Assembly: GCF_040396155.1 (NCBI RefSeq)
Contig: NZ_JBEBOY010000005.1
Coordinates: 62,001-126,000, forward strand
Length of the DNA: 64,000 nucleotides
DNA from: Tissierella praeacuta_A
GTDB taxonomy: Bacteria; Bacillota; Clostridia; Tissierellales; Tissierellaceae
Reading direction: 5' to 3'
The number at the start of each line of letters is the position of its first letter. Position 1 is the first letter of the stretch. Made by a program: the position numbers and the translations under genes. Shown one piece after another: positions 51,502-59,774 of this stretch. Under the pieces are notes generated by a model, which was not told the DNA's origin, made no database searches, and worked only from the letters and a program-made list of their open reading frames with translations.

Positions 51502-52243
51502 TAATCGGATTATCTCCTCTATCCATTAAAATCATTTTACATGGTAATTGTTTCTCCTCGATATCTTTTAGAATTTCATTTAATAAACTTACCTTATATT
51601 TTACATTATAAAGGGTACCAAAGGCAACAGTAATACCATCAATTAATACTATATTAACATTGTTATTATCTACCATATCAATTTTCTTCATTTTTGATAA
51701 CACTCCAGCAGCTTGTCCTTCAGTTATAAACTCAATTCCCTCTTTAATTTCTGTCATGGAAAATATATTATTTCCTATTTTTTTATCTCCTATATTTAAA
51801 CCTAATAATAGTGGTAATTTTTCATCTTCGCTATCTACAATATCTAATATATTTCCTTCAATATCAAGTAACATAATAGATGATATTTCTTTTATTTGTA
51901 TTATTGCTTTACGTTCTATAATATCAATAATAATTCCTCTAGGAAACTTCCTTTTTATTTTTACTTCTTTTATATATGGTAATTTTCTTAAGTTTTTTTC
52001 TCCGGATCTTGTACTTATCTTAAATATATTTTCTCCAATATTTATGGAAGATACATTGATTGCATTATCTTTCTGAACTTTATTATTTCCTAACACCTTT
52101 ATATTATCTATAATGAAAAGATTTGAATTAAGAGCAAATGCAGACAATAGCAAAATAAAAGATATTAATAATAAACTTTGAAAAAAAAATCTTCTTCTTC
52201 TCATTTTCTTTTCTACACGTGAAAGTTTTTTCATTGTTTCCAC
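51473..52243 (-). CDS. ftsQ: Cell division protein FtsQ/DivIB
   Basis: A 256-residue bitopic membrane protein. A basic N-terminus (KKLSRVEKKMRRRRFF) is followed by one membrane helix at about 19-43 and an extracytoplasmic POTRA domain (FIIDNIKVLGNNKVQKDNAI ... LRKLPYIKEVKIKRKFPRGI). It links FtsL and the septal synthases in the divisome. It sits between murA and the DUF881 pair. The family diverges strongly, so the domain order and place carry the identification. Confidence 0.9.
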   Translation of the reverse strand: METMKKLSRVEKKMRRRRFFFQSLLLISFILLLSAFALNSNLFIIDNIKVLGNNKVQKDNAINVSSINIGENIFKISTRSGEKNLRKLPYIKEVKIKRKFPRGIIIDIIERKAIIQIKEISSIMLLDIEGNILDIVDSEDEKLPLLLGLNIGDKKIGNNIFSMTEIKEGIEFITEGQAAGVLSKMKKIDMVDNNNVNIVLIDGITVAFGTLYNVKYKVSLLNEILKDIEEKQLPCKMILMDRGDNPIIVLNEEGEG

Positions 52244-52283
52244 CCCTAAGCTTGTCCTTCTAGATAACCAGCAGCAAAAGCTG

Positions 52284-53537
52284 CTAGTTTACCTTGTTAA
52301 TATCTGCACCTAGTTTTTGTAAGGTTAGATGAAGATTATCGTATCCTCTTTCAATATGATGAATTCCGTGAACTTCCGTAGTTCCCTTTGCCGCAAGGCC
52401 AGCCAATGTTAGAGCAGCTCCGCCTCTCAAATCCTTAGATGTAGTTTTAGCTCCTGTTAACTCTTTTACCCCTTTAATCACTGCAATCCTGCCAAATGTT
52501 TTAATATTGGCACCCATTCTAGCAAGTTCTTCTGCGTGTTTGAATCTATTTTCAAACACTGTTTCAGAGATTATACTAGTTCCATTTGCTATTGATAAAA
52601 GAGCCATCATTTGTGCCTGCATATCCGTTGGAAATCCAGGATAAGGAAGGGTTTGCAGCATCTCAATAGAATTAAGTTTTCTTGGTCCTGTAACTTTCAT
52701 AGAGCTTCCATTACTATATATAGTAACTCCTGCTTCTTTTAATTTTGCTATAATTCCAAGGACATGATCTACAATAACATTGTTAATTATTATATCTCCC
52801 CCTGTTATTGCTGCAGCAGTCATGATTGTACCTGTTACAATTCTATCTGGTATTATACTATGTGTTACATCATTAAAAACCTTTGTTCCTTCTATTGTAA
52901 TAACAGATGTTCCAGCTCCCGAAATTCTTGCACCAGATTTATTTAAGTAGTTTTGTAAATCAACTATTTCTGGTTCCCTAGCTGCATTTCTAATTATAGT
53001 TGTGCCTTCTGCTGTTACACCAGCTAAGATTATATTTTCTGTAGCTCCAACAGAAGGATAATCCAGTTGTATATCACAACCTCTAAGCCCTGTTGTCTTA
53101 CAATATAAATGTCCATGAGATTCCTCAATCTCTGCTCCCATATCTTTTAAGGCTTTGAGATGTAAGTCTATAGGCCTAGGTCCAATTTCACAACCTCCCG
53201 GATAAGATATAATAACCTCTCCAGTTCTTGCCAGCATGGCACCCATTAATATAATAGAGGATCTCATTTCTCTAACTAATTCTTCCTGAACTACTATTTG
53301 ATTCAATGGTTTAGAATCAACTACCATAGTATTTCCCTCTACACTAACATCGCATCCTAAATCTATGAGTATTTCCTTCATTATTTCCACATCCCTTAGA
53401 TTAGGGATATTCGATATAGTACTTTTATTTTTACCTATGACCGTAGCAGCCAATATTGGCAATACTGCATTTTTGGCACCTAAAATTGAAGTTTCACCTG
53501 TTAATCTATTGCCACCATTAATAATATACTTCTCCAC
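52284..53537 (-). CDS. murA: UDP-N-acetylglucosamine 1-carboxyvinyltransferase
   Basis: First committed enzyme of peptidoglycan precursor synthesis, adding enolpyruvate from PEP to UDP-GlcNAc in the cytoplasm. 417 residues. The N-terminal loop GNRLTGETSILGAKNAVLPI and the catalytic-cysteine segment YPGGCEIGPRPIDLH (Cys-116) are intact, so fosfomycin sensitivity of the active site is expected. It occupies the place between murG and ftsQ where murC/murB are found in some clusters. Confidence 0.96.
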   Translation of the reverse strand: MEKYIINGGNRLTGETSILGAKNAVLPILAATVIGKNKSTISNIPNLRDVEIMKEILIDLGCDVSVEGNTMVVDSKPLNQIVVQEELVREMRSSIILMGAMLARTGEVIISYPGGCEIGPRPIDLHLKALKDMGAEIEESHGHLYCKTTGLRGCDIQLDYPSVGATENIILAGVTAEGTTIIRNAAREPEIVDLQNYLNKSGARISGAGTSVITIEGTKVFNDVTHSIIPDRIVTGTIMTAAAITGGDIIINNVIVDHVLGIIAKLKEAGVTIYSNGSSMKVTGPRKLNSIEMLQTLPYPGFPTDMQAQMMALLSIANGTSIISETVFENRFKHAEELARMGANIKTFGRIAVIKGVKELTGAKTTSKDLRGGAALTLAGLAAKGTTEVHGIHHIERGYDNLHLTLQKLGADINKVN

Positions 53538-53613
53538 CTAACCACCTCCACATATGCTCATAATAAGTATATATGACCATATTATGCATTGGCATAAATG
53601 AAGTTACATATTA

Positions 53614-54717
53614 TTATTTAACAATCGTATTGATAATTTCAAAAATCCTTTCTGATGCATCTGATTTTCCAAGTTGTTTACTGCATCTTAACATTTCTTC
53701 TAACCTTTTTTTATCCTTAATTAAATCATATATAATATTTTTTAAGACATCCCCTTTCATATCTTTTTCAAGAACCAATATTGAGGCTTTCTTATTTTCA
53801 AAAGCTCTAGCATTAAACTCTTGATGGTTTTCAGCAGTATATGCCTTAGGTATTAAAATACTAGGAACACCTACAGCAGAGATTTCTGCCAAAGTAATTG
53901 CCCCTGAACTAGTAACTACCAGCGAGGCAATATTAATGGCTTCAGGAATTTGATAAAAGTATGGAAAAATCCTAATATTATCATTTAATTTTATATTATC
54001 TTTCTTCACTCTATCCATAAATTCATCATAAAATCTTTTACCTGTCACGTGTATTAATTGTATATCTTTTTTATTTGATGCTTCTTTTATAAAATGATAT
54101 ATTCCATCATTTAGAGTTTTTTGCCCTCCACTTCCTCCAAACGATAGAATCAACGGTATGTCTTTATCTATATTTAATGCTTTATAAGCTTTTTCTTTAT
54201 TTATATTAATGATTTCCTTACGAATTGGATTACCAGTATTCACAACTCTATCTGGATGTTTAAAATATTTCTTTGCTTCATCAAAAGTTACAGCAACTTT
54301 ATCAACATATCTTGATAAAATTTTGTTTGTAATACCGGGAAAAGCATTTTGCTCATGTATCATTGCTGGAATATTTCTCTTCTTAGCCATATATACAACT
54401 GGCCCGCATACATATCCACCAGTTCCTATTACTACATCTGGTTTAAACTCTTTTATTATTTTTTTTGCATCATTTATTCCATGGAAAAGTTCTTTTAATG
54501 CAATAAAAGATTCTTTGTTTATTCTTCTAGGCATTCCTTTAACCCTTATGGTTCTAAATTTAAACCCTTCCTTTGGAACTAGTTCGGATTCCAATCCTTG
54601 TTTTGTACCAACATAAAGAATATCAGCATTTTTATCTCTATCCTTTATTTCATTTGCAATGGCTAAGGCAGGATAAATATGTCCTCCTGTGCCTCCTCCC
54701 GTAATTAAATACTTCAT
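53614..54717 (-). CDS. murG: Lipid II synthase MurG
   Basis: A 367-residue GT-B glycosyltransferase that adds GlcNAc to lipid I at the inner membrane face. The N-terminal ITGGGTGGHIYPALAIANEI loop, VVIGTGGYVCGPVVYMAKKR, the HEQNAFPGITNKIL segment, LSFGGSGGQKTLND and the C-terminal TSSGAITLAEISAVGVPSIL motif are all present. It is 5 nt downstream of the FtsW/SpoVE gene. Confidence 0.96.
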   Translation of the reverse strand: MKYLITGGGTGGHIYPALAIANEIKDRDKNADILYVGTKQGLESELVPKEGFKFRTIRVKGMPRRINKESFIALKELFHGINDAKKIIKEFKPDVVIGTGGYVCGPVVYMAKKRNIPAMIHEQNAFPGITNKILSRYVDKVAVTFDEAKKYFKHPDRVVNTGNPIRKEIININKEKAYKALNIDKDIPLILSFGGSGGQKTLNDGIYHFIKEASNKKDIQLIHVTGKRFYDEFMDRVKKDNIKLNDNIRIFPYFYQIPEAINIASLVVTSSGAITLAEISAVGVPSILIPKAYTAENHQEFNARAFENKKASILVLEKDMKGDVLKNIIYDLIKDKKRLEEMLRCSKQLGKSDASERIFEIINTIVK

Positions 54718-54722
54718 ATTAT

Positions 54723-55850
54723 TCAGCTCCTATCTAAATTTGCATGTCTTGAAATGTTTAGCAATATCCCTATAGCAGACATATAAATCATCAATGAAGT
54801 ACCTCCATAAGAAATAAAAGGTAATGTGATTCCTGTAGTCGGTATAGATGATGTTACTACTGCTATATGAATTAAAGATTGAACAGTCACTAAAGCTGTA
54901 ATTCCTGATGCTAAGAAACACCCAAAACTATCATCTATACTAAGTGCAATACGTATTCCTCTCCAAACCACTAACATTAATATCAATATAACAGTCAAAG
55001 TACCTAAGAATCCTAGTTCTTCACCTATAATTGAAAATATAAAATCATTATAGGATTCTGGAATGTATGAAAATTTCTGTCTACTCTTACCTAATCCTAA
55101 TCCAAATAGTCCTCCTGAACCTAAGGCATATAAAGACTGTACTGCCTGCCATCCAATATCAAGCTTATAAGCAAAGGGATCTCTAAAGGCAGTTATTCTA
55201 TTACGTCTATATGCATTATCAGGTCCTGATAATACTAAGACACCTAATCCTGCAAGACCTACTCCCATAAAAATTAGATGGGATAAATTCATTCCTGCTA
55301 TAAAGAACATACTCATTAAGGCACCTGCCAAAGTAATAGTGGTTCCTAGGTCCTTTTGTATATATATAAAACCGCAGGATATACCTATAATAATCAAAGC
55401 AGGTATGGTGCCTTGTTTTAAGCTTCTTATATTTTCTTTCTTATTTGAAAGAAAATTTGCGAAAAAAATGATTGAGCCAATTTTTATGGCATCAGAAGGC
55501 ATAAATGTTGTAAAACCTAAATTTATCCATCTTCTAGCACCTTTCGCTTCCTTTCCTAATGGTGAGAATATTAAAGCACCTAAAATCAAAGCCAATAAAT
55601 ATACCCAAAATGAATATTTCTTCCAAATCTTATAATCAATATTCATACAAATTATCATTCCAACTAAACCTATTGAAGCTGCTATTATTTGTTTTTTCAA
55701 GAAAAGATATCCATCGCCAAAATCCTGCATGGCTTCTGGCCAAGATGAGCTGAATACCATTATAATACCAATAAATACTAGCATCAGGGTTCCCATAAGT
55801 AAACTAAAATCAACAGCTTTTTTCTTTTTCACTGTTTTTCCCTTTGCCAT
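54723..55850 (-). CDS. ftsW: SEDS-family peptidoglycan glycosyltransferase FtsW/SpoVE
   Basis: A 375-residue membrane protein with about ten helices. SEDS signatures are IYIQKDLGTTITLAGALMSM, GWQAVQSLYALGSGGLFGLG, LGKSRQKFSYIPESYNDFIF, EELGFLG and TGITLPFISYGGTSLM. It polymerises glycan strands with its partner penicillin-binding protein. Its place between murD and murG is shared by ftsW and the sporulation paralogue spoVE. With the SpoVD-like PBP in the same cluster, it may serve both division and spore cortex. Confidence 0.93.
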   Translation of the reverse strand: MAKGKTVKKKKAVDFSLLMGTLMLVFIGIIMVFSSSWPEAMQDFGDGYLFLKKQIIAASIGLVGMIICMNIDYKIWKKYSFWVYLLALILGALIFSPLGKEAKGARRWINLGFTTFMPSDAIKIGSIIFFANFLSNKKENIRSLKQGTIPALIIIGISCGFIYIQKDLGTTITLAGALMSMFFIAGMNLSHLIFMGVGLAGLGVLVLSGPDNAYRRNRITAFRDPFAYKLDIGWQAVQSLYALGSGGLFGLGLGKSRQKFSYIPESYNDFIFSIIGEELGFLGTLTVILILMLVVWRGIRIALSIDDSFGCFLASGITALVTVQSLIHIAVVTSSIPTTGITLPFISYGGTSLMIYMSAIGILLNISRHANLDRS

Positions 55851-55851
55851 A

Positions 55852-57213
55852 TTACTCCTCCTTTAGACCATAAACAGCATCTTTAAAATCTTGACCTCTT
55901 TCTTCAAAATTATTGTACATCCCCCAGGATGCACAGGCAGGAGATAATAAAATATTATCCTTTTCTCGGCCAAGGTCATAGGATAAAGCAACTGCTTCTT
56001 TCATACTTTCTACTAAATGTATATTATTAAATCCATGTTTTAATGCAGTTTCTTTAATTTTTTCCTTGGTTGCACCTAAAAGAATTAATTCTTTAACCTT
56101 TCCATCAAAAGCTAAAATTAGTTCATCAAATTCTGCACCTTTATCATATCCCCCTGCAATTAATATTATGGGAGAATTCAGTGCTTCAATTGCCTTTATT
56201 GTTGAATCAGAATTTGTTCCTTTAGAATCATTATAAAAAGATATTTCATTTATAGTTTTTACATATTCAATTCTATGTTCTACCCCTGGGAATTCCTTCA
56301 AAACTTCTTTTATTATCTCTAAATCTATTCCCATAACCCATGCAATGGCAACAGCTCCCAATGCATTCTCTAAATTATGTTTTCCTAAAATTTTTAATTC
56401 CTTATATGGCAATAACTTAATAAAATCTTTCCCATGCTTTATTACTATATAATCTCCCTCTATAAATACTCCATTATCAAGTTTTTGATTTGCACTAAAC
56501 CAAATAATATTTGAGCCAAGTTCATCTTCCATTTCCCTAATAGTTTCATCATCATAATTAAGCACGGTATAATCATTTTTATCTTGGTTTTTAAATACTT
56601 TTTTCTTAGCGATAATATACTTATCTAATGAACCATGCCAGTTTAAATGGTCTGGTGTAATATTGGTTATAAGACTTACTTTTGGCTTGAAATATATAGT
56701 GTTCTCTAATTGAAAACTACTTGCCTCTATTACAAAAACATCATCTTTATCAGCGTTTACTACATCCCACAATATGCCGACACCAATATTTCCTGCCACA
56801 TATGTATTATAATTAGCTTTTTTAAAAATCTCACCTACCAAAGTTGTTGTTGTTGTTTTTCCATTGGTTCCTGTTATGGCTATAATATTATCCGTAGGAG
56901 AAATCCTATATGCCAGTTCTATATCAGTAATGACCTCAATATTTCTTTCTTGCGCCTTTAGTAAAATAGGAGCTGTCGGTAAAATACCAGGACTCTTAAC
57001 TATTAAATCAATATTCTCTAAAGGAATGTCATTAGTATTCAAATATTTTTCAACATATATATCTTTAATCTTGTCAAAAAAATCTTTCAATTCCTCTTTA
57101 GTTTTAGAATCAGAAACTACTATTTGCGCTCCTAATTTATGAAGAGCTTTTACAGTTGACAATCCTGAAATACCAAGCCCAAACACTAAAACCCTTCTGT
57201 CCTTTAAATACAT
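55852..57213 (-). CDS. murD: UDP-MurNAc-L-alanine:D-glutamate ligase
   Basis: A 453-residue Mur ligase that adds D-glutamate. A Rossmann-like N-terminal domain (RRVLVFGLGISGLSTVKALH), the ATP loop AITGTNGKTTTTTLVGEIFK near residue 113, ITPDHLNWHGSLDKYI with the metal/carbamate region, EHRIEYVKTINEISFYNDSK and a C-terminal substrate domain with SPACASWGMYNNFEERG all match MurD. It is separated from ftsW by 1 nt and from mraY by 18 nt. Confidence 0.96.
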   Translation of the reverse strand: MYLKDRRVLVFGLGISGLSTVKALHKLGAQIVVSDSKTKEELKDFFDKIKDIYVEKYLNTNDIPLENIDLIVKSPGILPTAPILLKAQERNIEVITDIELAYRISPTDNIIAITGTNGKTTTTTLVGEIFKKANYNTYVAGNIGVGILWDVVNADKDDVFVIEASSFQLENTIYFKPKVSLITNITPDHLNWHGSLDKYIIAKKKVFKNQDKNDYTVLNYDDETIREMEDELGSNIIWFSANQKLDNGVFIEGDYIVIKHGKDFIKLLPYKELKILGKHNLENALGAVAIAWVMGIDLEIIKEVLKEFPGVEHRIEYVKTINEISFYNDSKGTNSDSTIKAIEALNSPIILIAGGYDKGAEFDELILAFDGKVKELILLGATKEKIKETALKHGFNNIHLVESMKEAVALSYDLGREKDNILLSPACASWGMYNNFEERGQDFKDAVYGLKEE

Positions 57214-57231
57214 AAAACCAGCTCACTTTCC

Positions 57232-58197
57232 TTAAATTAAACTTAAAATTCCAATTAAACAAAGAATTACTGTTATAGTCCAAAATACTGCTACTACTTT
57301 AGTTTCTTTCCAACCTTTCTGCTCATAATGATGATGTAACGGTGCCATTAAAAATACTCTCTTTCCCGTTAATTTATATGATGTTACCTGTATAATCACA
57401 GACAATGCCTCCATAAAATAAACTCCCCCTACTATGGGAATTACAAGTGGGATATTTAAAAGTATAGCTATTGCCGATACAGCTCCACCTAAAGCAAGGG
57501 ATCCAGTATCACCCATAAAGACTTTTGCTGGATGGGCATTATGTATTAAAAATCCTAAACACGCCCCTGCTAATGCTGTTGAAAATATAGAAATACTTCC
57601 CATACCCCAATTCAATGCTATAAGTCCAAAAAAAGATAATACTATTAAAGTAACTCCAGATGCTAAACCATCTAATCCATCAGTTAAGTTTACACTATTT
57701 ACAGTACCTACCACTACAAATGCAATAAAAGGAATGTAAAGTGGTCCTAAATCTAAATATTGGTTGTGCAAGAAAGGTACTATTAACTTAGTCCCTAAAA
57801 CAGATGTAGATGACTGATAAACTGCTAGTATAGTTGCCAAAATCACTTGCCCTATTAATTTCTGATAAGCCTTTAGTCCTAGGGACCTTCTCTTAACTAC
57901 TTTAATATAGTCGTCAACGAATCCAATTACACCAAATCCGAAAGTAGCCATTAATAAAAGATACATGTCTTTGTTTACCATTCCAGAAGTCAAGACTGTA
58001 ATAACTAATGCTATAAATATAATAATTCCACCCATAGTAGGAGTTCCAGATTTTTTAAGATGAGTCTGAGGTCCATCATTTCTAACACTTTGCCCAATCT
58101 TAAGTTTCCTCAATAATGGAATTATAATTGGTCCAAGAATAAGGGTGACTAAAAAAGAAATAGAAATTGTTCTAAAAATATCTATATATTCAATCAT
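57232..58197 (-). CDS. mraY: Phospho-MurNAc-pentapeptide translocase
   Basis: A 321-residue polytopic enzyme, about ten helices, that makes lipid I. Conserved elements are LKKSGTPTMGGIIIF, FVDDYIKVVKRRSLGLKAYQ, the NSVNLTDGLDGLASG active-site loop, HNAHPAKVFMGDTGSLALGG and the cytoplasmic histidine loop APLHHHYEQKGWKE. It lies 34 nt after murE, and murF, usually between them, is missing. Confidence 0.96.
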   Translation of the reverse strand: MIEYIDIFRTISISFLVTLILGPIIIPLLRKLKIGQSVRNDGPQTHLKKSGTPTMGGIIIFIALVITVLTSGMVNKDMYLLLMATFGFGVIGFVDDYIKVVKRRSLGLKAYQKLIGQVILATILAVYQSSTSVLGTKLIVPFLHNQYLDLGPLYIPFIAFVVVGTVNSVNLTDGLDGLASGVTLIVLSFFGLIALNWGMGSISIFSTALAGACLGFLIHNAHPAKVFMGDTGSLALGGAVSAIAILLNIPLVIPIVGGVYFMEALSVIIQVTSYKLTGKRVFLMAPLHHHYEQKGWKETKVVAVFWTITVILCLIGILSLI

Positions 58198-58231
58198 TTA
58201 ATTTTCTCCTCTCAAGTATCTAATCCAATTG

Positions 58232-59692
58232 TTAATTATTCTTTGAATTTAAATAATCAAGAACAATTTGTCTTTCATCACATGGAATAGTTTTGCCTCC
58301 AATTATTGTATAAGTTTCATGTCCTTTTCCAGCTAGCAATATTATATCTTTAGACATAGCATTATCTAAGGCATACTTTATAGCTTCTATTCTATCTACA
58401 ATTTTTACATACTTTCCACCAGATTTTTTTGTCCCTACTAAAATATCTTCTATTATCATTTCTGGATCTTCATACCTTGGATTATCTGATGTAACTATGG
58501 ATAAATCCGCATGATGACCTACGGTTTCTCCCATTTCAGGTCTCTTTGTCTTATCTCTATTTCCTCCTGCCCCAAAAATAACAATTTTTCTGCCCTGTGC
58601 AAATTTATCAATAACTGTAAGTACTTTTTCCAGTCCATCTGCAGTATGAGCAAAATCAATAATAACGGTATAATCTGTATTAGTAGGAACAACTTCAAAT
58701 CTTCCCTTTATTCCTTCAACAGCCTCTAACCCATTTTTAATAACCTCTAAGGAAACGCCATATGAATATGCACATGCTGCAGCAGCCAATGCATTATATA
58801 CACTAAATTCTCCAGGTACATTTAAAACTATATTAGTACTTCCCTTAGGAGTGTTTAAAGTAAATTTAACTTTAGACAAAGCAAATTCTATATTAGTAGC
58901 AAAAATATCAGCTTTTGTTTCTATACCATATGTTAACAAAGGTAGTCTTTTTCCTACTATTTCAGCAATCTTTTTCCCATAAATATCATCTATATTTATT
59001 ATATTAAATTTATTTGTCTTATAGAAAAGTTTTAACTTGCTATTAAAATATTTTTCCATAGTCTTATGGTAGTCTAAATGATCCTTAGTTAGATTAGTAA
59101 ATATTCCTATTTGGAAATCCATATATTCTACTCTTTTTAGCTCTAAGGAATGGGATGAAACTTCCATAATACAAGCATCTGTTTCTACATCTACCATTTT
59201 CTTTAACAAATCATGTATAACTAAAGAATTTGGCGTAGTATTATTAAGCTTAACATTTTCATTTTCTACAACCGCTCCAATAGTCCCAATAATTCCTACT
59301 TTATTCTTATTTACTTCCAGTATACTTCTGATAAAATAGGTTATAGAAGTCTTTCCATTAGTTCCAGTTATACCTATCATTTTTAAATCTTTCCATGGCT
59401 CTTTATGAAATATGCCAGAAAATCTTGCTAATGCATCTATTGAATCTTCTACCTTTATTACTGCAACATCTCCTTCAATAGGTACTTCTCTTTCAATAAC
59501 TATAGCAATAGCTCCGTTTTCTACTGCCTTATGAACATAATCATGTCCATCTACAGTAAACCCCTCTTCTGCAATAAACAGATTGCCTTTCTTTACTTTT
59601 CTCGAATCATTCTCAATTCCAGTTATATTAATATCTACATTTCCTTTAATTAATTTGAATGTATAATCCTTTAATATGTCCTTTAGATTCAT
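58232..59692 (-). CDS. murE: UDP-MurNAc-tripeptide ligase (meso-DAP type)
   Basis: A 486-residue Mur ligase adding the third peptide residue. ATP loop GTNGKTS at 110-116, NLTKDHLDYHKTMEKYFNSK, FEVVPTNTDYTVIIDFAHT and the specificity motif DNPR in TSDNPRYEDPEMI. DNPR is the signature of meso-diaminopimelate-adding enzymes, so the organism probably has DAP-type peptidoglycan. A hairpin separates it from the upstream PBP gene. Confidence 0.95.
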   Translation of the reverse strand: MNLKDILKDYTFKLIKGNVDINITGIENDSRKVKKGNLFIAEEGFTVDGHDYVHKAVENGAIAIVIEREVPIEGDVAVIKVEDSIDALARFSGIFHKEPWKDLKMIGITGTNGKTSITYFIRSILEVNKNKVGIIGTIGAVVENENVKLNNTTPNSLVIHDLLKKMVDVETDACIMEVSSHSLELKRVEYMDFQIGIFTNLTKDHLDYHKTMEKYFNSKLKLFYKTNKFNIINIDDIYGKKIAEIVGKRLPLLTYGIETKADIFATNIEFALSKVKFTLNTPKGSTNIVLNVPGEFSVYNALAAAACAYSYGVSLEVIKNGLEAVEGIKGRFEVVPTNTDYTVIIDFAHTADGLEKVLTVIDKFAQGRKIVIFGAGGNRDKTKRPEMGETVGHHADLSIVTSDNPRYEDPEMIIEDILVGTKKSGGKYVKIVDRIEAIKYALDNAMSKDIILLAGKGHETYTIIGGKTIPCDERQIVLDYLNSKNN

Positions 59693-59736
59693 ATCACACC
59701 TACTTTCTCTTGTCCTTATTGGAGAATTTAATTAAA

Positions 59737-59759
59737 AGGCAACTCCACTTAAGTTGCCT
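59737..59759 (-). terminator. Hairpin between the PBP gene and murE
   Basis: AGGCAACT / AGTTGCCT with a 7-nt loop and TTTTAATT on the minus-strand exit, 15 nt after the PBP stop. It is probably a partial terminator that tunes expression inside the cluster. Confidence 0.65.
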
Positions 59760-59774
59760 CTAATTATATTACTC

